This document shows, one piece after another, positions 25,165 to 33,704 of a stretch of 54,742 bases of DNA. The DNA is from Pseudomonadota bacterium (GTDB taxonomy: Bacteria; Desulfobacterota; Desulfarculia; Desulfarculales; Desulfarculaceae), in NCBI GenBank assembly GCA_018819925.1, contig JAHJPG010000111.1, positions 1 through 54,742 on the forward strand. The letters run 5' to 3'. The translations under genes were made by a program, and so were the position numbers. The notes under the pieces were generated by a model. The model was not told the DNA's origin. It did no database searches and was given only the letters and a program-made list of their open reading frames with translations. Numbering within the stretch: position 1 is the first letter of the stretch; every line of letters begins with the position of its first letter.

Positions 25165-25565
25165 GGGCTGCCCCCGCCGGGGGCTTTCGCCGCAGACACC
25201 CCACATCCGAAAAGAACGGGCGGCGCGCCCAGGGATTGGAAATATCCCCGGCCGCCATCCTCTGGCGCGCCGCCTATTGGGCAAGGCTCGCGATCTTCCG
25301 AAGGCCCGGCGGCAGCGAAAAAACATACACAAATACATTTTAGGTGTTATTGTGTCAAATCAACTGTCGTTTCATTACCTTGTGCGAACACCCAGCTAGC
25401 GACGCCGGTAGTGGCGGGGAAATTTTAGGCCCCGGGGGTGGTTTGGTTCGCTGTATGCGCCTGGGTGACGGCTAAAAAAGCCGGGCCCTCCCAAGCGCGT
25501 TTTTTTGCCTTCCCACCGCTCCGCTCCCCTGGACCAAACTGCCCAGAACGGAGCCAGGTTCGCAG
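25165..25565. other. Intergenic region before autotransporter
   Basis: About 400 bp. It starts with a hairpin GCCCCC/GGGGGC (25170-25184) and TTT, a weak terminator for the liv operon. A perfect 11-bp inverted repeat follows, GGCGGCGCGCC (25219-25229) with GGCGCGCCGCC (25263-25273), separated by 33 bp. Next comes an AT-rich island (about 25316-25385) that probably holds the autotransporter promoter, although no clear -35/-10 pair stood out. No gene is visible. Confidence 0.55.
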
Positions 25566-26198
25566 GTGTGTAGAAGTTTATCTCGGCCATCCAGACTGTG
25601 GCCATCAACCGCCGCTTGCCTGCTCGCCGTGGTCTCGCTTTGGTTCCTGGCCCCATGTCCGGCCCTGGCCGCCGACGCCACCAACCCCGCGGGCAGCACC
25701 ATCTCCGGCGACTGGGACGGCACCGCCCAAAACGACAACTACGACAACCAGGGCACGGTCACCGGCGACGTGGACATGACCCAGGGAGGCAGCGACACCG
25801 TCACCAACTCAGGCGCTGTCGGTGGCAGCGTGAAGATGAGCAGCGACGGGTCCAACACCATCACCAATTCAGGTACGGTAGGCTTCTTAATTATTGGCAG
25901 CCACAACGAGGGTGAGAACAGCAGCGGCGGCGACAACACCATCGACAACGCGGGTACGGCGAGCGCCATCTACGGCAGCCGTAATGAAGGCGCCGGCAGC
26001 ACTGGCGGCTCCAACGCCATCACCAACTCCTACTTGGCGTACACGATCGTCGGCAGCGACAACAGAGGCGATGGCAGCAGCGGCGGCTCCAACACCATCA
26101 CCAACACCAACACCAGCCTCATGATCTTCGGCACCGCCAACTTAGGCACCGGCAGCAGCGGCGGCCAAACGCATCTACGGCAGCTACAACGAGGGTGA
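25566..26198 (+). pseudogene. Autotransporter adhesin, 5' part (signal peptide and passenger repeats), frame-broken
   Basis: The frame begins with a GTG and gives a plausible signal peptide (hydrophobic core AACLLAVVSLWFLAPCPALA, cleavage near ALAA). It continues as Gly/Ser/Asn/Thr repeats of the type SGGSNTITNSGTV...IxGSxNxGxGS. At about 26160-26166 the repeat jumps from GSSGG into a +1-shifted reading and ends 10 codons later at TGA. The correct repeat sequence continues in the other frame (AKRIYGSYNEG from 26164). Together with the 3' part this is one autotransporter gene broken by a deletion between repeats. It may be a pseudogene, a phase-variable gene in its off state, or a sequencing artefact in repetitive DNA. 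The start codon is uncertain. Confidence 0.65.
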
Positions 26199-26690
26199 CT
26201 CCAGCAGCGGCGGCGGCAACACCATCACCAACAGCGGCACGGTGGCTAAACGCATCTACGGCAGCGACAACGTTGGCGCGGGGGCCAACGGTGGCTCCAA
26301 CACCATCACCAATACCGGCACAGCCACCGGCAACATCAACGGCAGCGTCAACGAAGGCACTAGCAGCAGCGGCGGTTCCAACACCATCACCAACAGCGGC
26401 ACGGTGGCCGGCAACATCGTCGGCAGCCGCAACACCGGCTCGGGCAGCAGCGGCGGTTCAAACACCATCACCAACACCGGCACCGTGACCGGCAACATCC
26501 TCGGCAGCCGCAACTCCGGCGCGGGCAGCAGCAGCACCGGCAACACCAACTCCGGCGCGGGCAGCAGCACCGGCAACACCATCACCAACTCCGGCACGGT
26601 GACCGGCGACATCTACGGCAGCCGCAACTCCGGCACGGGCAGCAGCGGCGGCGACGACACCATAACCAACAGTGGGACCGTGGGAGGAAG
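25790..26690 (+). repeat. Imperfect tandem repeats coding Ser/Gly/Asn/Thr-rich passenger units
   Basis: Roughly nine or ten units of about 80-90 bp recur. Each contains close variants of GGCTCCAACACCATCACCAA followed by a short variable stretch and GGCAGCxxCAAC. They encode beta-helix-like passenger rungs. Near-identity between units makes the region prone to slippage and recombination, and the frame break at about 26160 lies inside it. Confidence 0.8.
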
Positions 26691-28653
26691 CATCTACGCC
26701 CGCGACGGCGACGACCGGGTCAACCTGGAAGGCGGCTCTTCGGTGGGTGGCGCGGTGCGCGGGGGGTCCGGCACCGACACCCTGGGCCTGAGCAATATGG
26801 GCGCCCAAGACGCCGCCCTCTGGGGCACGACCTATGTGAGTTTTGAAAAGCTTGCTTTTTACGGAGGCAGCACCACCCTCACCGGTGACTGGAGCGTAAG
26901 CGGCTCCACCACGGTGGAGTCGGGCGGCAACTTCCGCTTGGATCCCGGCACCAGCCTCAACACCAGCAGCTTTGGCACCGACTCCGGCGGCGCGGCCACG
27001 GTCAACGGCAGCCTCACCACCGACACCACCACCAACAACGGCAGCCTGGGGGTGAACGGCACCCTGACCAGCCCCACGGTGACCAACAACGGCATCCTGG
27101 GGGGCACCGGCACCATCGCGGGCAACGTGACCAACAACGGCACGGTCTCACCGGGCAACAGCATCGGCACCCTAAGCATCAACGGCAACTTCACCAACAA
27201 CGCCGGCGGAGTGCTGGCCGTGGAGCTGGCTTCCGGGAGTGGCGATGTCCTCAAAGTGAGCGGCACCGCCACCCTAAACGGCGGCACCCTGCGGGCCTCC
27301 CTGAGGCCGGCGGTGTATGTGAACGGCACCAGCTGGAACGTCTTGAAGGCCGGCAAGATCAACGGCGCTTTCGGCAACCTGAACTTCGGGACAACCTCGG
27401 CCACCCTGTCGCTGGATATGGTCACCACCAGCCGGGCGTTGAAGCTGGAGCTGTCGCGCAAGCCCTACGCCGATTTCGGCGACACGCCGGGCCGGCGCGA
27501 CACCGGGGCCGGGCTGGACGCCATCGTGCCCCTGGCCCAGGGGCGCGGCGGCGACATGGCCACCTTGATAACCGCCATGGATTTCAGCTACAGCGCGGCC
27601 CAGATAATCACCGCCCTGGGGCAGATGAGCCCGGAGATGTACACCGCTTTCTCCTGGGCCTCCCTGCAAAGCACCCAGGGCTTCGGCGACGCCCTGGACC
27701 AGCAGATGGACCAGCCCCAGGTTGACCAGCGAAAAGGCCCGCAACCGGCCAAGGTGAAGGAGCCGGCGGCGGCCAAGAATACCGCTGCGGCCAGCTCCGG
27801 TCCTATTGCCTCCTCCCGCGATTGGAACCTTTGGGCGCGCTTCTTGGGAGCCAAGGCCGAACGCAACGGCGGCTCCGGCTCGGGCATGGGCTATGGCCAG
27901 AGCATCGACGGGGTGGTCTTGGGGGGCGACGGGCAGTTGGCTTCCTGGCTGAAACTGGGGCTGGCCATGGGAATCAGCCGGGGGGACCTGTCTTGGGACA
28001 TCCCCTCCTATTACGGGCGGATGAACAACTTCCACGCCAGTCTCTACGGCTCGGCTGACTGGGGGCAGTTCTACGCTCGGGCCGTTCTGGTGCTTTCCTA
28101 TCATGAATCCACGGCCCACCGGTCCATAAATTTCGCCAGCTACAATGGCACGGCCAACGCCGACTTCAACGGCAAGAGCGGAATGTTCAGCCTGAGGGGC
28201 GGTTATGATCTTCGCTTGGGCAACTGGCGCGTGGGGCCCACCGGATCGGTGCGCTACACCCTTTTGGAGCAAAACGGATTCAACGAGTCCGGAGCCGGCT
28301 CCTTGAGCCTGGCCGTGGCCGACCAGAGCGTGAATTCACTGCAAAGCTCGCTGGGCTTTAGGGCCTCGACCCTGTGGGATCTGGGCGGCCTGCGGTTGGC
28401 GCCCCAAATAGGGGTGGCCTGGTGGCATGAATTCAAGGATGATCCCTATCAAGTGCAGGCCTCTTTCATGGACTACGGCGACTCGGCCTTTACGGTCCGG
28501 GGATTGGCCCCGCCGGCTGATTACGCTGTAATCGGGGCCGGTTTTTCCGCATTGCTGACGGATACCCTGAAGGCCAACCTGGAATTAACCCTGGCCTTGG
28601 GCGACGATTACTACTCCCAAGCGGTCAATTTCGGAGCCCAGTACTGGTTCTAG
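26242..28653 (+). CDS. Autotransporter, 3' part: passenger repeats and beta-barrel translocator
   Basis: An 803-residue frame beginning at an ATG inside the repeats; the same frame is open back to at least 26164, so this ATG is probably not a real start. Residues 1-150 are the remaining repeats. About 150-380 is a beta-helical passenger with autotransporter-associated sequence (TVSPGNSIGTLSINGNFTN, then VLKVSGTATLNGGTL). About 400-500 is an alpha-helical linker, and about 530-803 is the autotransporter beta-domain (WARFLGAKAERNG through the terminal QYWF, with the aromatic C-terminal residue used for BAM recognition). As it stands it lacks a signal peptide because of the upstream frame break. 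The product, if made whole, would be a surface adhesin. Confidence 0.82.
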   Translation: MAKRIYGSDNVGAGANGGSNTITNTGTATGNINGSVNEGTSSSGGSNTITNSGTVAGNIVGSRNTGSGSSGGSNTITNTGTVTGNILGSRNSGAGSSSTGNTNSGAGSSTGNTITNSGTVTGDIYGSRNSGTGSSGGDDTITNSGTVGGSIYARDGDDRVNLEGGSSVGGAVRGGSGTDTLGLSNMGAQDAALWGTTYVSFEKLAFYGGSTTLTGDWSVSGSTTVESGGNFRLDPGTSLNTSSFGTDSGGAATVNGSLTTDTTTNNGSLGVNGTLTSPTVTNNGILGGTGTIAGNVTNNGTVSPGNSIGTLSINGNFTNNAGGVLAVELASGSGDVLKVSGTATLNGGTLRASLRPAVYVNGTSWNVLKAGKINGAFGNLNFGTTSATLSLDMVTTSRALKLELSRKPYADFGDTPGRRDTGAGLDAIVPLAQGRGGDMATLITAMDFSYSAAQIITALGQMSPEMYTAFSWASLQSTQGFGDALDQQMDQPQVDQRKGPQPAKVKEPAAAKNTAAASSGPIASSRDWNLWARFLGAKAERNGGSGSGMGYGQSIDGVVLGGDGQLASWLKLGLAMGISRGDLSWDIPSYYGRMNNFHASLYGSADWGQFYARAVLVLSYHESTAHRSINFASYNGTANADFNGKSGMFSLRGGYDLRLGNWRVGPTGSVRYTLLEQNGFNESGAGSLSLAVADQSVNSLQSSLGFRASTLWDLGGLRLAPQIGVAWWHEFKDDPYQVQASFMDYGDSAFTVRGLAPPADYAVIGAGFSALLTDTLKANLELTLALGDDYYSQAVNFGAQYWF

Positions 28654-29003
28654 GGCCACTGCCTTCCCTCCGCGACGCCCCCCACCAGAGGCCGTCTGAA
28701 CAAGGCGGCAGGCGGGTTCGATATTCTGCTTCGGTGGCATCGAGGCGGCTCTAACCAAGTTGGGGCGGGCTGCGGCTTTGGAGATGCCTTGGCCCACATG
28801 CACCCCCCGGAAGTTTGAAACCATATCCATTCCGACAGCAACCCGATCAAGCCTTTCCAAGCCCCAGGCGGCATCCAATTGCCACTCCGGGATGGGGCGC
28901 AACCTAGTCTACAACATGCTGGATATGCTCCGCCTTTCGTGCTATTTCTGGCTTTACGCCCGCGACTTTTACCACAGGCCAAAACGCGGCCTGGGAGGGA
29001 ATC
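28654..29003. other. Intergenic region, no clear gene
   Basis: 350 bp between the autotransporter and the large acyl-CoA dehydrogenase. No plus-strand gene. A minus-strand open frame (28915 to about 28680) reads somewhat protein-like, for example EWQLDAAWGLERLDRVAVGM, but has no ribosome-binding site and runs antisense into the autotransporter; I treat it as a possible remnant. GGGAGGGAATC just before 29004 is the ribosome-binding site of the next gene. Confidence 0.5.
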
Positions 29004-30701
29004 ATGTTTCTTCTGAACCCCAAAGATCATTCGCGTTTTTATCCGGACGACAAGTCTCGGCAGATCATGGAAAAAACCATCCAGTTCTTCGAGAACAAGG
29101 GCAAGGTCAAGCTCAAGGAGGATGATCGCAATCGGGTCTGGTACGCGGATCTGCTGGAGTTTTTGAAGGACGAGGAGATCTTTTCCTCCCTGTTGACCCC
29201 GGCCAAATACGGCGGCGACGACTGCCGCTGGGACACCTGGCGCAACTGCGAGTTCAACGAGATATTGGCCTTTTACGGCCTGCACTACTGGTATACGTGG
29301 CAAGTCACCATCCTTGGGCTGGGGCCATTGTGGATGACCGACAACGAGGCCATCAAACAAAAGACCGCCGCTTTATTGAAGAAGGGCGAGGTATTCGGCT
29401 TCGGCTTGTCGGAAAAGGAGCACGGGGCCGATGTCTACTCAAGCGAAATGACCCTCTACCCCGAAGGGGATGACGCGTTCCGGGCCCGTGGCGGCAAATA
29501 CTACATCGGCAACGCCAACGTTGCCGCCCTGGTCTCCACCTTCGGGCGCATGGCCGGCACCGATGAATACGTGTTTTTCGCGGTGGATTCCCAGCACGAA
29601 AAGTTCGAGTGCATACGGAACTTGGTTAACGTCCAGTCCTATGTGGCCGAGTTCGCCTTGCACGACTACCCCATAGGCCAGGCCGATATTCTGGCCCGTG
29701 GTCCCGAGGCTTGGGACATGGCGCTCAACACCATCAACGTGGGCAAGTACAACCTGGGGTGGGCTTCCATCGGCATCTGCACTCACGCCCTGTACGAGGC
29801 CATCAATCACGCGGCCAATAGGCGGCTTTTCAATCGCTTCGTCACCGATTTCCCTCATGTGCAAAAACTATTCGTGGACGCCTACTGCCGACTGGTGGCC
29901 ATGAAACTGTTCGCGCTCAGGGCCTCGGATTACATGCGCTCCGCCTCCCTTGACGACCGGCGCTATCTGCTGTTCAACCCCATGGTCAAGATGAAGGTGA
30001 CCATGCAAGGCGAGCAGGTTATCGATGCCCTGTGGGATGTCATCGCCGCCCGGGGCTTTGAAAAAGACGTCTATTTCGAGATGGCCACCCGCGACATACG
30101 GGCGCTTCCCAAGTTGGAAGGCACCGCTCATGTGAACATGGCCCTGGTGGTCAAGTTCATGGCCAACTACTTGTTCAACCCGACTGATTATCCCGAGATA
30201 CCCAAACGGGACGATGCCGCCGATGACGAATTCCTCTTTGCCCAAGGACCCACCAAGGGCCTGGGCGGTATCCGGTTCCACGACTACCAGATTGCCTATG
30301 GCCAGCGGGATCTACCCAACGTGAATCTGTTCAAGGAGCAGATCGAGGCACTGAAGACCTTCTTGCTTAAGGCTCCACCCGATATTGCCCAGCAGAGGGA
30401 CGTTGACTTCCTGTTGAGCCTGGGCGAGGTGTTCACGCTGGTGCCTTATGGGCAACTGATCCTTGAAAACGCCGCCATCTACGGCATGGACGACGACACC
30501 CTGGACCAGATATTCGATTTCATGGTGCGCGATTTCTCCAAATACGCCTTGGAGCTTTATCACAAGCCCAGCGCCACCGAGACCCAGATGGAGCTTTGCC
30601 TGGCCATGATCCGCAAGCCCGCCGTGGACCAGGAGCGCTTCCAGCGTGTCTGGGAGGACCAGGTCTACGCCCTGGAAGGCGCCTATGAGATGAATGACTG
30701 A
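29004..30701 (+). CDS. Large acyl-CoA dehydrogenase-family flavoprotein
   Basis: A 565-residue acyl-CoA dehydrogenase homologue, about 180 residues longer than the classical enzyme. The FAD-binding/substrate block is recognisable (FGFGLSEKEHGADVYSS, then GGKYYIGNANVAAL). Glu372 in LPKLEGTAHVN occupies the catalytic-base position of the usual YEGTxxI motif. The extra about 130 residues at the C terminus (from about 435) form a helical region, as in long ACAD subfamilies. It is transcribed alone with its own ribosome-binding site. Redox chemistry on an acyl-CoA is likely; substrate unknown. Confidence 0.82.
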   Translation: MFLLNPKDHSRFYPDDKSRQIMEKTIQFFENKGKVKLKEDDRNRVWYADLLEFLKDEEIFSSLLTPAKYGGDDCRWDTWRNCEFNEILAFYGLHYWYTWQVTILGLGPLWMTDNEAIKQKTAALLKKGEVFGFGLSEKEHGADVYSSEMTLYPEGDDAFRARGGKYYIGNANVAALVSTFGRMAGTDEYVFFAVDSQHEKFECIRNLVNVQSYVAEFALHDYPIGQADILARGPEAWDMALNTINVGKYNLGWASIGICTHALYEAINHAANRRLFNRFVTDFPHVQKLFVDAYCRLVAMKLFALRASDYMRSASLDDRRYLLFNPMVKMKVTMQGEQVIDALWDVIAARGFEKDVYFEMATRDIRALPKLEGTAHVNMALVVKFMANYLFNPTDYPEIPKRDDAADDEFLFAQGPTKGLGGIRFHDYQIAYGQRDLPNVNLFKEQIEALKTFLLKAPPDIAQQRDVDFLLSLGEVFTLVPYGQLILENAAIYGMDDDTLDQIFDFMVRDFSKYALELYHKPSATETQMELCLAMIRKPAVDQERFQRVWEDQVYALEGAYEMND

Positions 30702-31189
30702 CCAGGCGCCGCCTAAGCCCTGGGGTGGAAACAAAAAATATTAGTGGTTGGCGGGGTTCCCTTGGTTGGGTCAGCCAGGGGGGCCAAGAAGATAAGCGGC
30801 AACCTAACACGCCCGCCGCCATGGCCGGTCCTTCGGGGCCGGCTTGGCTTTTGGGCCGCTGTCTTGGGAAGCCCGGGCCATGCTGAACCCCCCTTCGGTT
30901 TCAACACCTCCAGACACCTTATAAGTGCTTTGCGAGGTGTCCATCAAATCGGGGAAACTTCTACCCTGTCGGCCTCCAGGTTTTCGCCTCTTCGTGTCTT
31001 ATGGCCTGCCCAGTCTCAAACCTATAAACTGGACATTATTGGCCTGTTGCGCCTCCCCTGGGCATGGGCGTGGCCATGGCGGATTCCGCCGGCCGCGACT
31101 TGGTTGCCGTTTTTACCTCCGGCCCGGGCCATAACTGGGCGTGATAAGAAGTTGGTTGGCTTGAATCCATTGGAAGCAATGGAGGAAAA
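30702..31189. other. Intergenic region with gene debris
   Basis: 488 bp without an intact gene. The only coding-like piece I can support is at 31061-31144 (listed separately). The rest reads as noise in all frames. Together with the two truncated genes that follow, this stretch looks like the remains of a larger carbohydrate or hydroxyacid gene block. Confidence 0.5.
31061..31144 (+). pseudogene. Short coding-like remnant
   Basis: The frame GMGVAMADSAGRDLVAVFTS and onward to a TGA looks like the C-terminal end of an enzyme but is only about 27 codons long with no start. I cannot assign a family. It lies directly upstream of two recognisable gene stubs, which is the main reason to record it. 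Confidence 0.25.
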
Positions 31190-31261
31190 ATGAGACTGGC
31201 ATTCATAGACCTCGGGACCATGGGTGGGCCCATGGCGGCTAATTTGTTGAAGGCCGTGTGA
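31190..31261 (+). pseudogene. 3-hydroxyisobutyrate dehydrogenase-family N-terminal stub
   Basis: A GGAGGA ribosome-binding site and ATG lead into MRLAFIDLGTMGGPMAANLL, which is the Rossmann-fold N terminus of 3-hydroxyisobutyrate/6-phosphogluconate-type dehydrogenases (GxGxMGxPMAxNL). Asp7 replaces the usual first Gly. The frame ends after 23 codons at TGA, just before the region that normally reads GHEVxVxNR, and no further homology follows. Translation start signals survive but the gene is gone. Confidence 0.65.
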
Positions 31262-31277
31262 ATGGCTGCCGAAAACC

Positions 31278-31628
31278 GTGACGGTTTTATGGCGGTTGAA
31301 AATTGAGACGCCCCGCCAGGCCCTGGAGCCGGTGGCCGGGCACTTGATGGCCGCCCACAGCGGCAACGCGGTGACCGGGGAGAGCATGCCCGCATACGGC
31401 GACTACCACCCCATCTTCGGCACCCCCGGCTCGGTGAACGACATGCCCGAGGTGCTGGAGTTTTTGCGGGTGCTGAAGGAAATCGGCTTTTTGGACGGCG
31501 CCAAGCGTCCCATGGTCAGCTTCGAGATAAAGCCCATGGCCGGGCAGGACCCCGAGCTGGTGATCGTCAACGCCCAGCGGGTAATGAACCTGGGCTCGGC
31601 CCGGCTGTTAAAATCAGACAACGCCTAA
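31278..31628 (+). pseudogene. Sugar phosphate isomerase/epimerase (TIM-barrel) C-terminal fragment
   Basis: From about residue 20 the 116-residue frame resembles the C-terminal part of xylose-isomerase-like TIM-barrel epimerases: HSGNAVTGESMPAYGDYHPI, then VLEFLRVLKEIGFLDG, MVSFEIKPMAGQDPELVI and a final helix NAQRVMNLGSARL. A full protein would be about 300 residues, so roughly two thirds is missing. There is no proper start. The stop lies 12 bp before the next gene's start, so its end is preserved and it probably once formed an operon with the 2-hydroxyacid dehydrogenase. Confidence 0.6.
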
Positions 31629-31640
31629 GGAGCCTTGAGG

Positions 31641-32621
31641 ATGAAACCCAAGATTTTCGTGTGCCGCCGCCTGCCCGAGGGGGCCATGCGAGCCCTGGAA
31701 GCGGAGTTCGATGTCCAGTGCAACCCCCACGACCGGGTCCTGACCCGCCAGGAGCTTCTGGCCGGGGTGGCCGGCAAGGACGGCGTGGTCTCCCTGTTGA
31801 CCGACCGCATCGACGGCGAGGTGCTGGACGCGGCCGGGCCCCGGCTCAAGATCATGGCCAACTACGCCGTGGGCTACAACAACATCGACGTGGCCGCCTG
31901 CACCGCCCGCAAGGTGGCGGTTACCAACACCCCCGGGGTGCTCACCGACACCACCGCCGACCTGACCATGGCCCTATTGCTGGCCACCGCCCGCCGCCTG
32001 TGCGAGAGCGATGTCTACGCCCGGGCCGGCAAGTACGAGGGCTGGGCTCCCCTGCTGTTTTTGGGCACCGACGTGCACCACAAGACCCTGGGCCTCATGG
32101 GCTTCGGCCGGGTGGGCTACGCGGTGGCCCAGCGGGCGGCCGGATTCGACATGAAGATCCTCTACCACGACGCCCATGCCCGCCCGCCCGAGTTGGAGCA
32201 GAAAGTTGGGGCCACCTGCGTGGACAAACAGACGCTCCTGAGGGAATCGGACTTCATTTCCATGCACGTGCCCTTGACCCCGGAAACCAGGCACTTGTTG
32301 AGCACGGCTGATTTCGCCATGATGAAGCCCACCGCCTACGTGATCAACACCGCCCGGGGCGAGGTGATCGACGAGGCGGCCCTGGCCGAGGCCGTCAAGA
32401 GCGGCCAGATCGCCGGGGCCGGGCTGGACGTGTTCGAGGACGAACCGGTCATCCATCCCGATCTGGTGGCCAACCCCTCGGTGGTGCTTTTGCCCCATAT
32501 CGGCAGCGCCTCCATCGAGACTCGCACCGCCATGGGCATGTTGGATTACGACAACCTCAAGGCCTGTCTCATCGAGGGCAAGGTGCCGCCCAGCTGCCTA
32601 AACCCGGAGGTGTTTGATTAG
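31641..32621 (+). CDS. D-isomer-specific 2-hydroxyacid dehydrogenase (glyoxylate/hydroxypyruvate reductase type)
   Basis: A 326-residue NAD(P)-dependent dehydrogenase. I use the ATG 8 bp after AAGGAG; a TTG two codons earlier is possible. The Rossmann motif is GLMGFGRVGYAVA, and the catalytic triad is Arg239 in NTARGE, Glu268 in FEDEP and His286 in LPHIGSAS. The overall sequence is closest in character to GyaR/GRHPR-type glyoxylate or hydroxypyruvate reductases, which interconvert D-glycerate or glycolate and the 2-keto acid. It follows stubs of two other carbohydrate or hydroxyacid genes, the likely remains of the same pathway. Confidence 0.9.
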   Translation: MKPKIFVCRRLPEGAMRALEAEFDVQCNPHDRVLTRQELLAGVAGKDGVVSLLTDRIDGEVLDAAGPRLKIMANYAVGYNNIDVAACTARKVAVTNTPGVLTDTTADLTMALLLATARRLCESDVYARAGKYEGWAPLLFLGTDVHHKTLGLMGFGRVGYAVAQRAAGFDMKILYHDAHARPPELEQKVGATCVDKQTLLRESDFISMHVPLTPETRHLLSTADFAMMKPTAYVINTARGEVIDEAALAEAVKSGQIAGAGLDVFEDEPVIHPDLVANPSVVLLPHIGSASIETRTAMGMLDYDNLKACLIEGKVPPSCLNPEVFD

Positions 32622-32678
32622 CAACAGCTTTTTCCGTGGCGCGGCGAATCCGGGCCGGCGCGCGGACAAGCACCAAGG

Positions 32679-33503
32679 ATGTCGTGCGTGAGTGATTCAA
32701 ACAGAAGCCTCAAGGGCCTCCGGGTGCTGATCCGGGGAGCTGGCGAGATAGCCAGCGGGGTGGCCCACCGCCTGAACCGGGCCGGGCTGTGCGTGGTGAT
32801 GACCGAGGTCGCCGAGCCCCTGGCGGTGCGCCGGGCCGTGAGCTTCTGCGAGGCGGTCTACGACGGCCGCAAGCAAGTGGAGGGGCTGGCCGCATGTCTG
32901 GCGGCGGGCCCGGCCGAGGCGCTCGCGGCCTGGGAGCGGGGCGAGCTGCCCGTGTTGGTGGACCCGGAAATGGCCTGCCGCCACAAGCTGGGCCCCATGG
33001 TCATCGTGGACGCCTTGCTGGCCAAGCGCAACACCGGGCTTTCCCCGGAATTGGCCCCCTTGACCATCGGCCTGGGGCCCGGCTTTTGCGCCCCCCAGGA
33101 CGCCCACCTGGTAGTCGAGACCAACCGGGGCCATGACCTGGGCCGGCTCATCTACGAGGGCCGGGCCGTGGCCGACACCGGCGAGCCCGGCGAGATCGGC
33201 GGCTACACCCACCAGCGGGTGTTGCGCTCCCCGGCCGATGGCGTCTTCCAGCCCCTGGCGGGCCTGGGCCAGGCGGTGGCGGCCGGCCAAAGCGTGGCCC
33301 GGGTGGGGGATGAAGAGGTGCGCGCAAAGGTGGGCGGAATTTTGCGCGGGCTCATCCGCCCCGGCATCCGGGTGCAAAAGGGCTGGAAGGTGGGTGACGT
33401 GGACCCCCGGGGGCGGTTGGAATATCTGGACACCATAAGCGAGAAAGCGCGGGCCATAGGGGGCTCGGTGTTGGAAGGCATAATGCACGCCTTCAACCGT
33501 TGA
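32679..33503 (+). CDS. yqeB: YqeB/EF2563-family selenium-dependent molybdenum hydroxylase system protein
   Basis: A 274-residue protein of the EF2563/YqeB family, which genomically tracks with selenium-dependent molybdenum hydroxylases (purine/nicotinate dehydrogenase type with labile Se). The N-terminal Rossmann-like block VLIRGAGEIASGVAHRLNRAG and following TEVAEPLAVRRAVSFCEAVY are diagnostic. LGPGFCAPQDAHLVVETNRGH and VLRSPADGVF follow; the last part resembles a lipoyl/biotinyl-type fold. A GTG three codons downstream (SDSNRS) is an alternative start. No Mo hydroxylase gene is in the window, so its partner lies elsewhere. It is independent evidence that the organism uses selenium. Confidence 0.82.
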   Translation: MSCVSDSNRSLKGLRVLIRGAGEIASGVAHRLNRAGLCVVMTEVAEPLAVRRAVSFCEAVYDGRKQVEGLAACLAAGPAEALAAWERGELPVLVDPEMACRHKLGPMVIVDALLAKRNTGLSPELAPLTIGLGPGFCAPQDAHLVVETNRGHDLGRLIYEGRAVADTGEPGEIGGYTHQRVLRSPADGVFQPLAGLGQAVAAGQSVARVGDEEVRAKVGGILRGLIRPGIRVQKGWKVGDVDPRGRLEYLDTISEKARAIGGSVLEGIMHAFNR

Positions 33504-33704
33504 GCCCGGCCGCGACCCGCCTGGCCCAAGAACCGGCCCCCCACCAGGCCAGGCCCTAAACTTTCCGCTTGTCCCGCTTGGCCGCAAGATAGCGGGCCGC
33601 GTGCCTCCGGTGGATGCGGGCGGGACCATCAAACGAGTTGATAAAGAGCAACGCCTGGCCGGCGGCCTTGGCGGCCATTTATTTCAGCGACTGGAGAAGT
33701 TCAC

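Noticed and set aside
25790-26690. Possible CRISPR array in regularly spaced repeats
   Set aside because: Repeats are coding, imperfect and in frame with autotransporter passenger sequence; spacers are not unique and no cas genes are near.
28680-28915. Minus-strand protein-like frame in the gap after the autotransporter
   Set aside because: No ribosome-binding site, overlaps the autotransporter 3' end antisense, and no recognisable family; kept only as a comment.
31190-31310. TGA at 31259-31261 as a second selenocysteine codon
   Set aside because: Sequence after the TGA has no similarity to the dehydrogenase family and ends at another stop within about 17 codons; it is a truncated gene.
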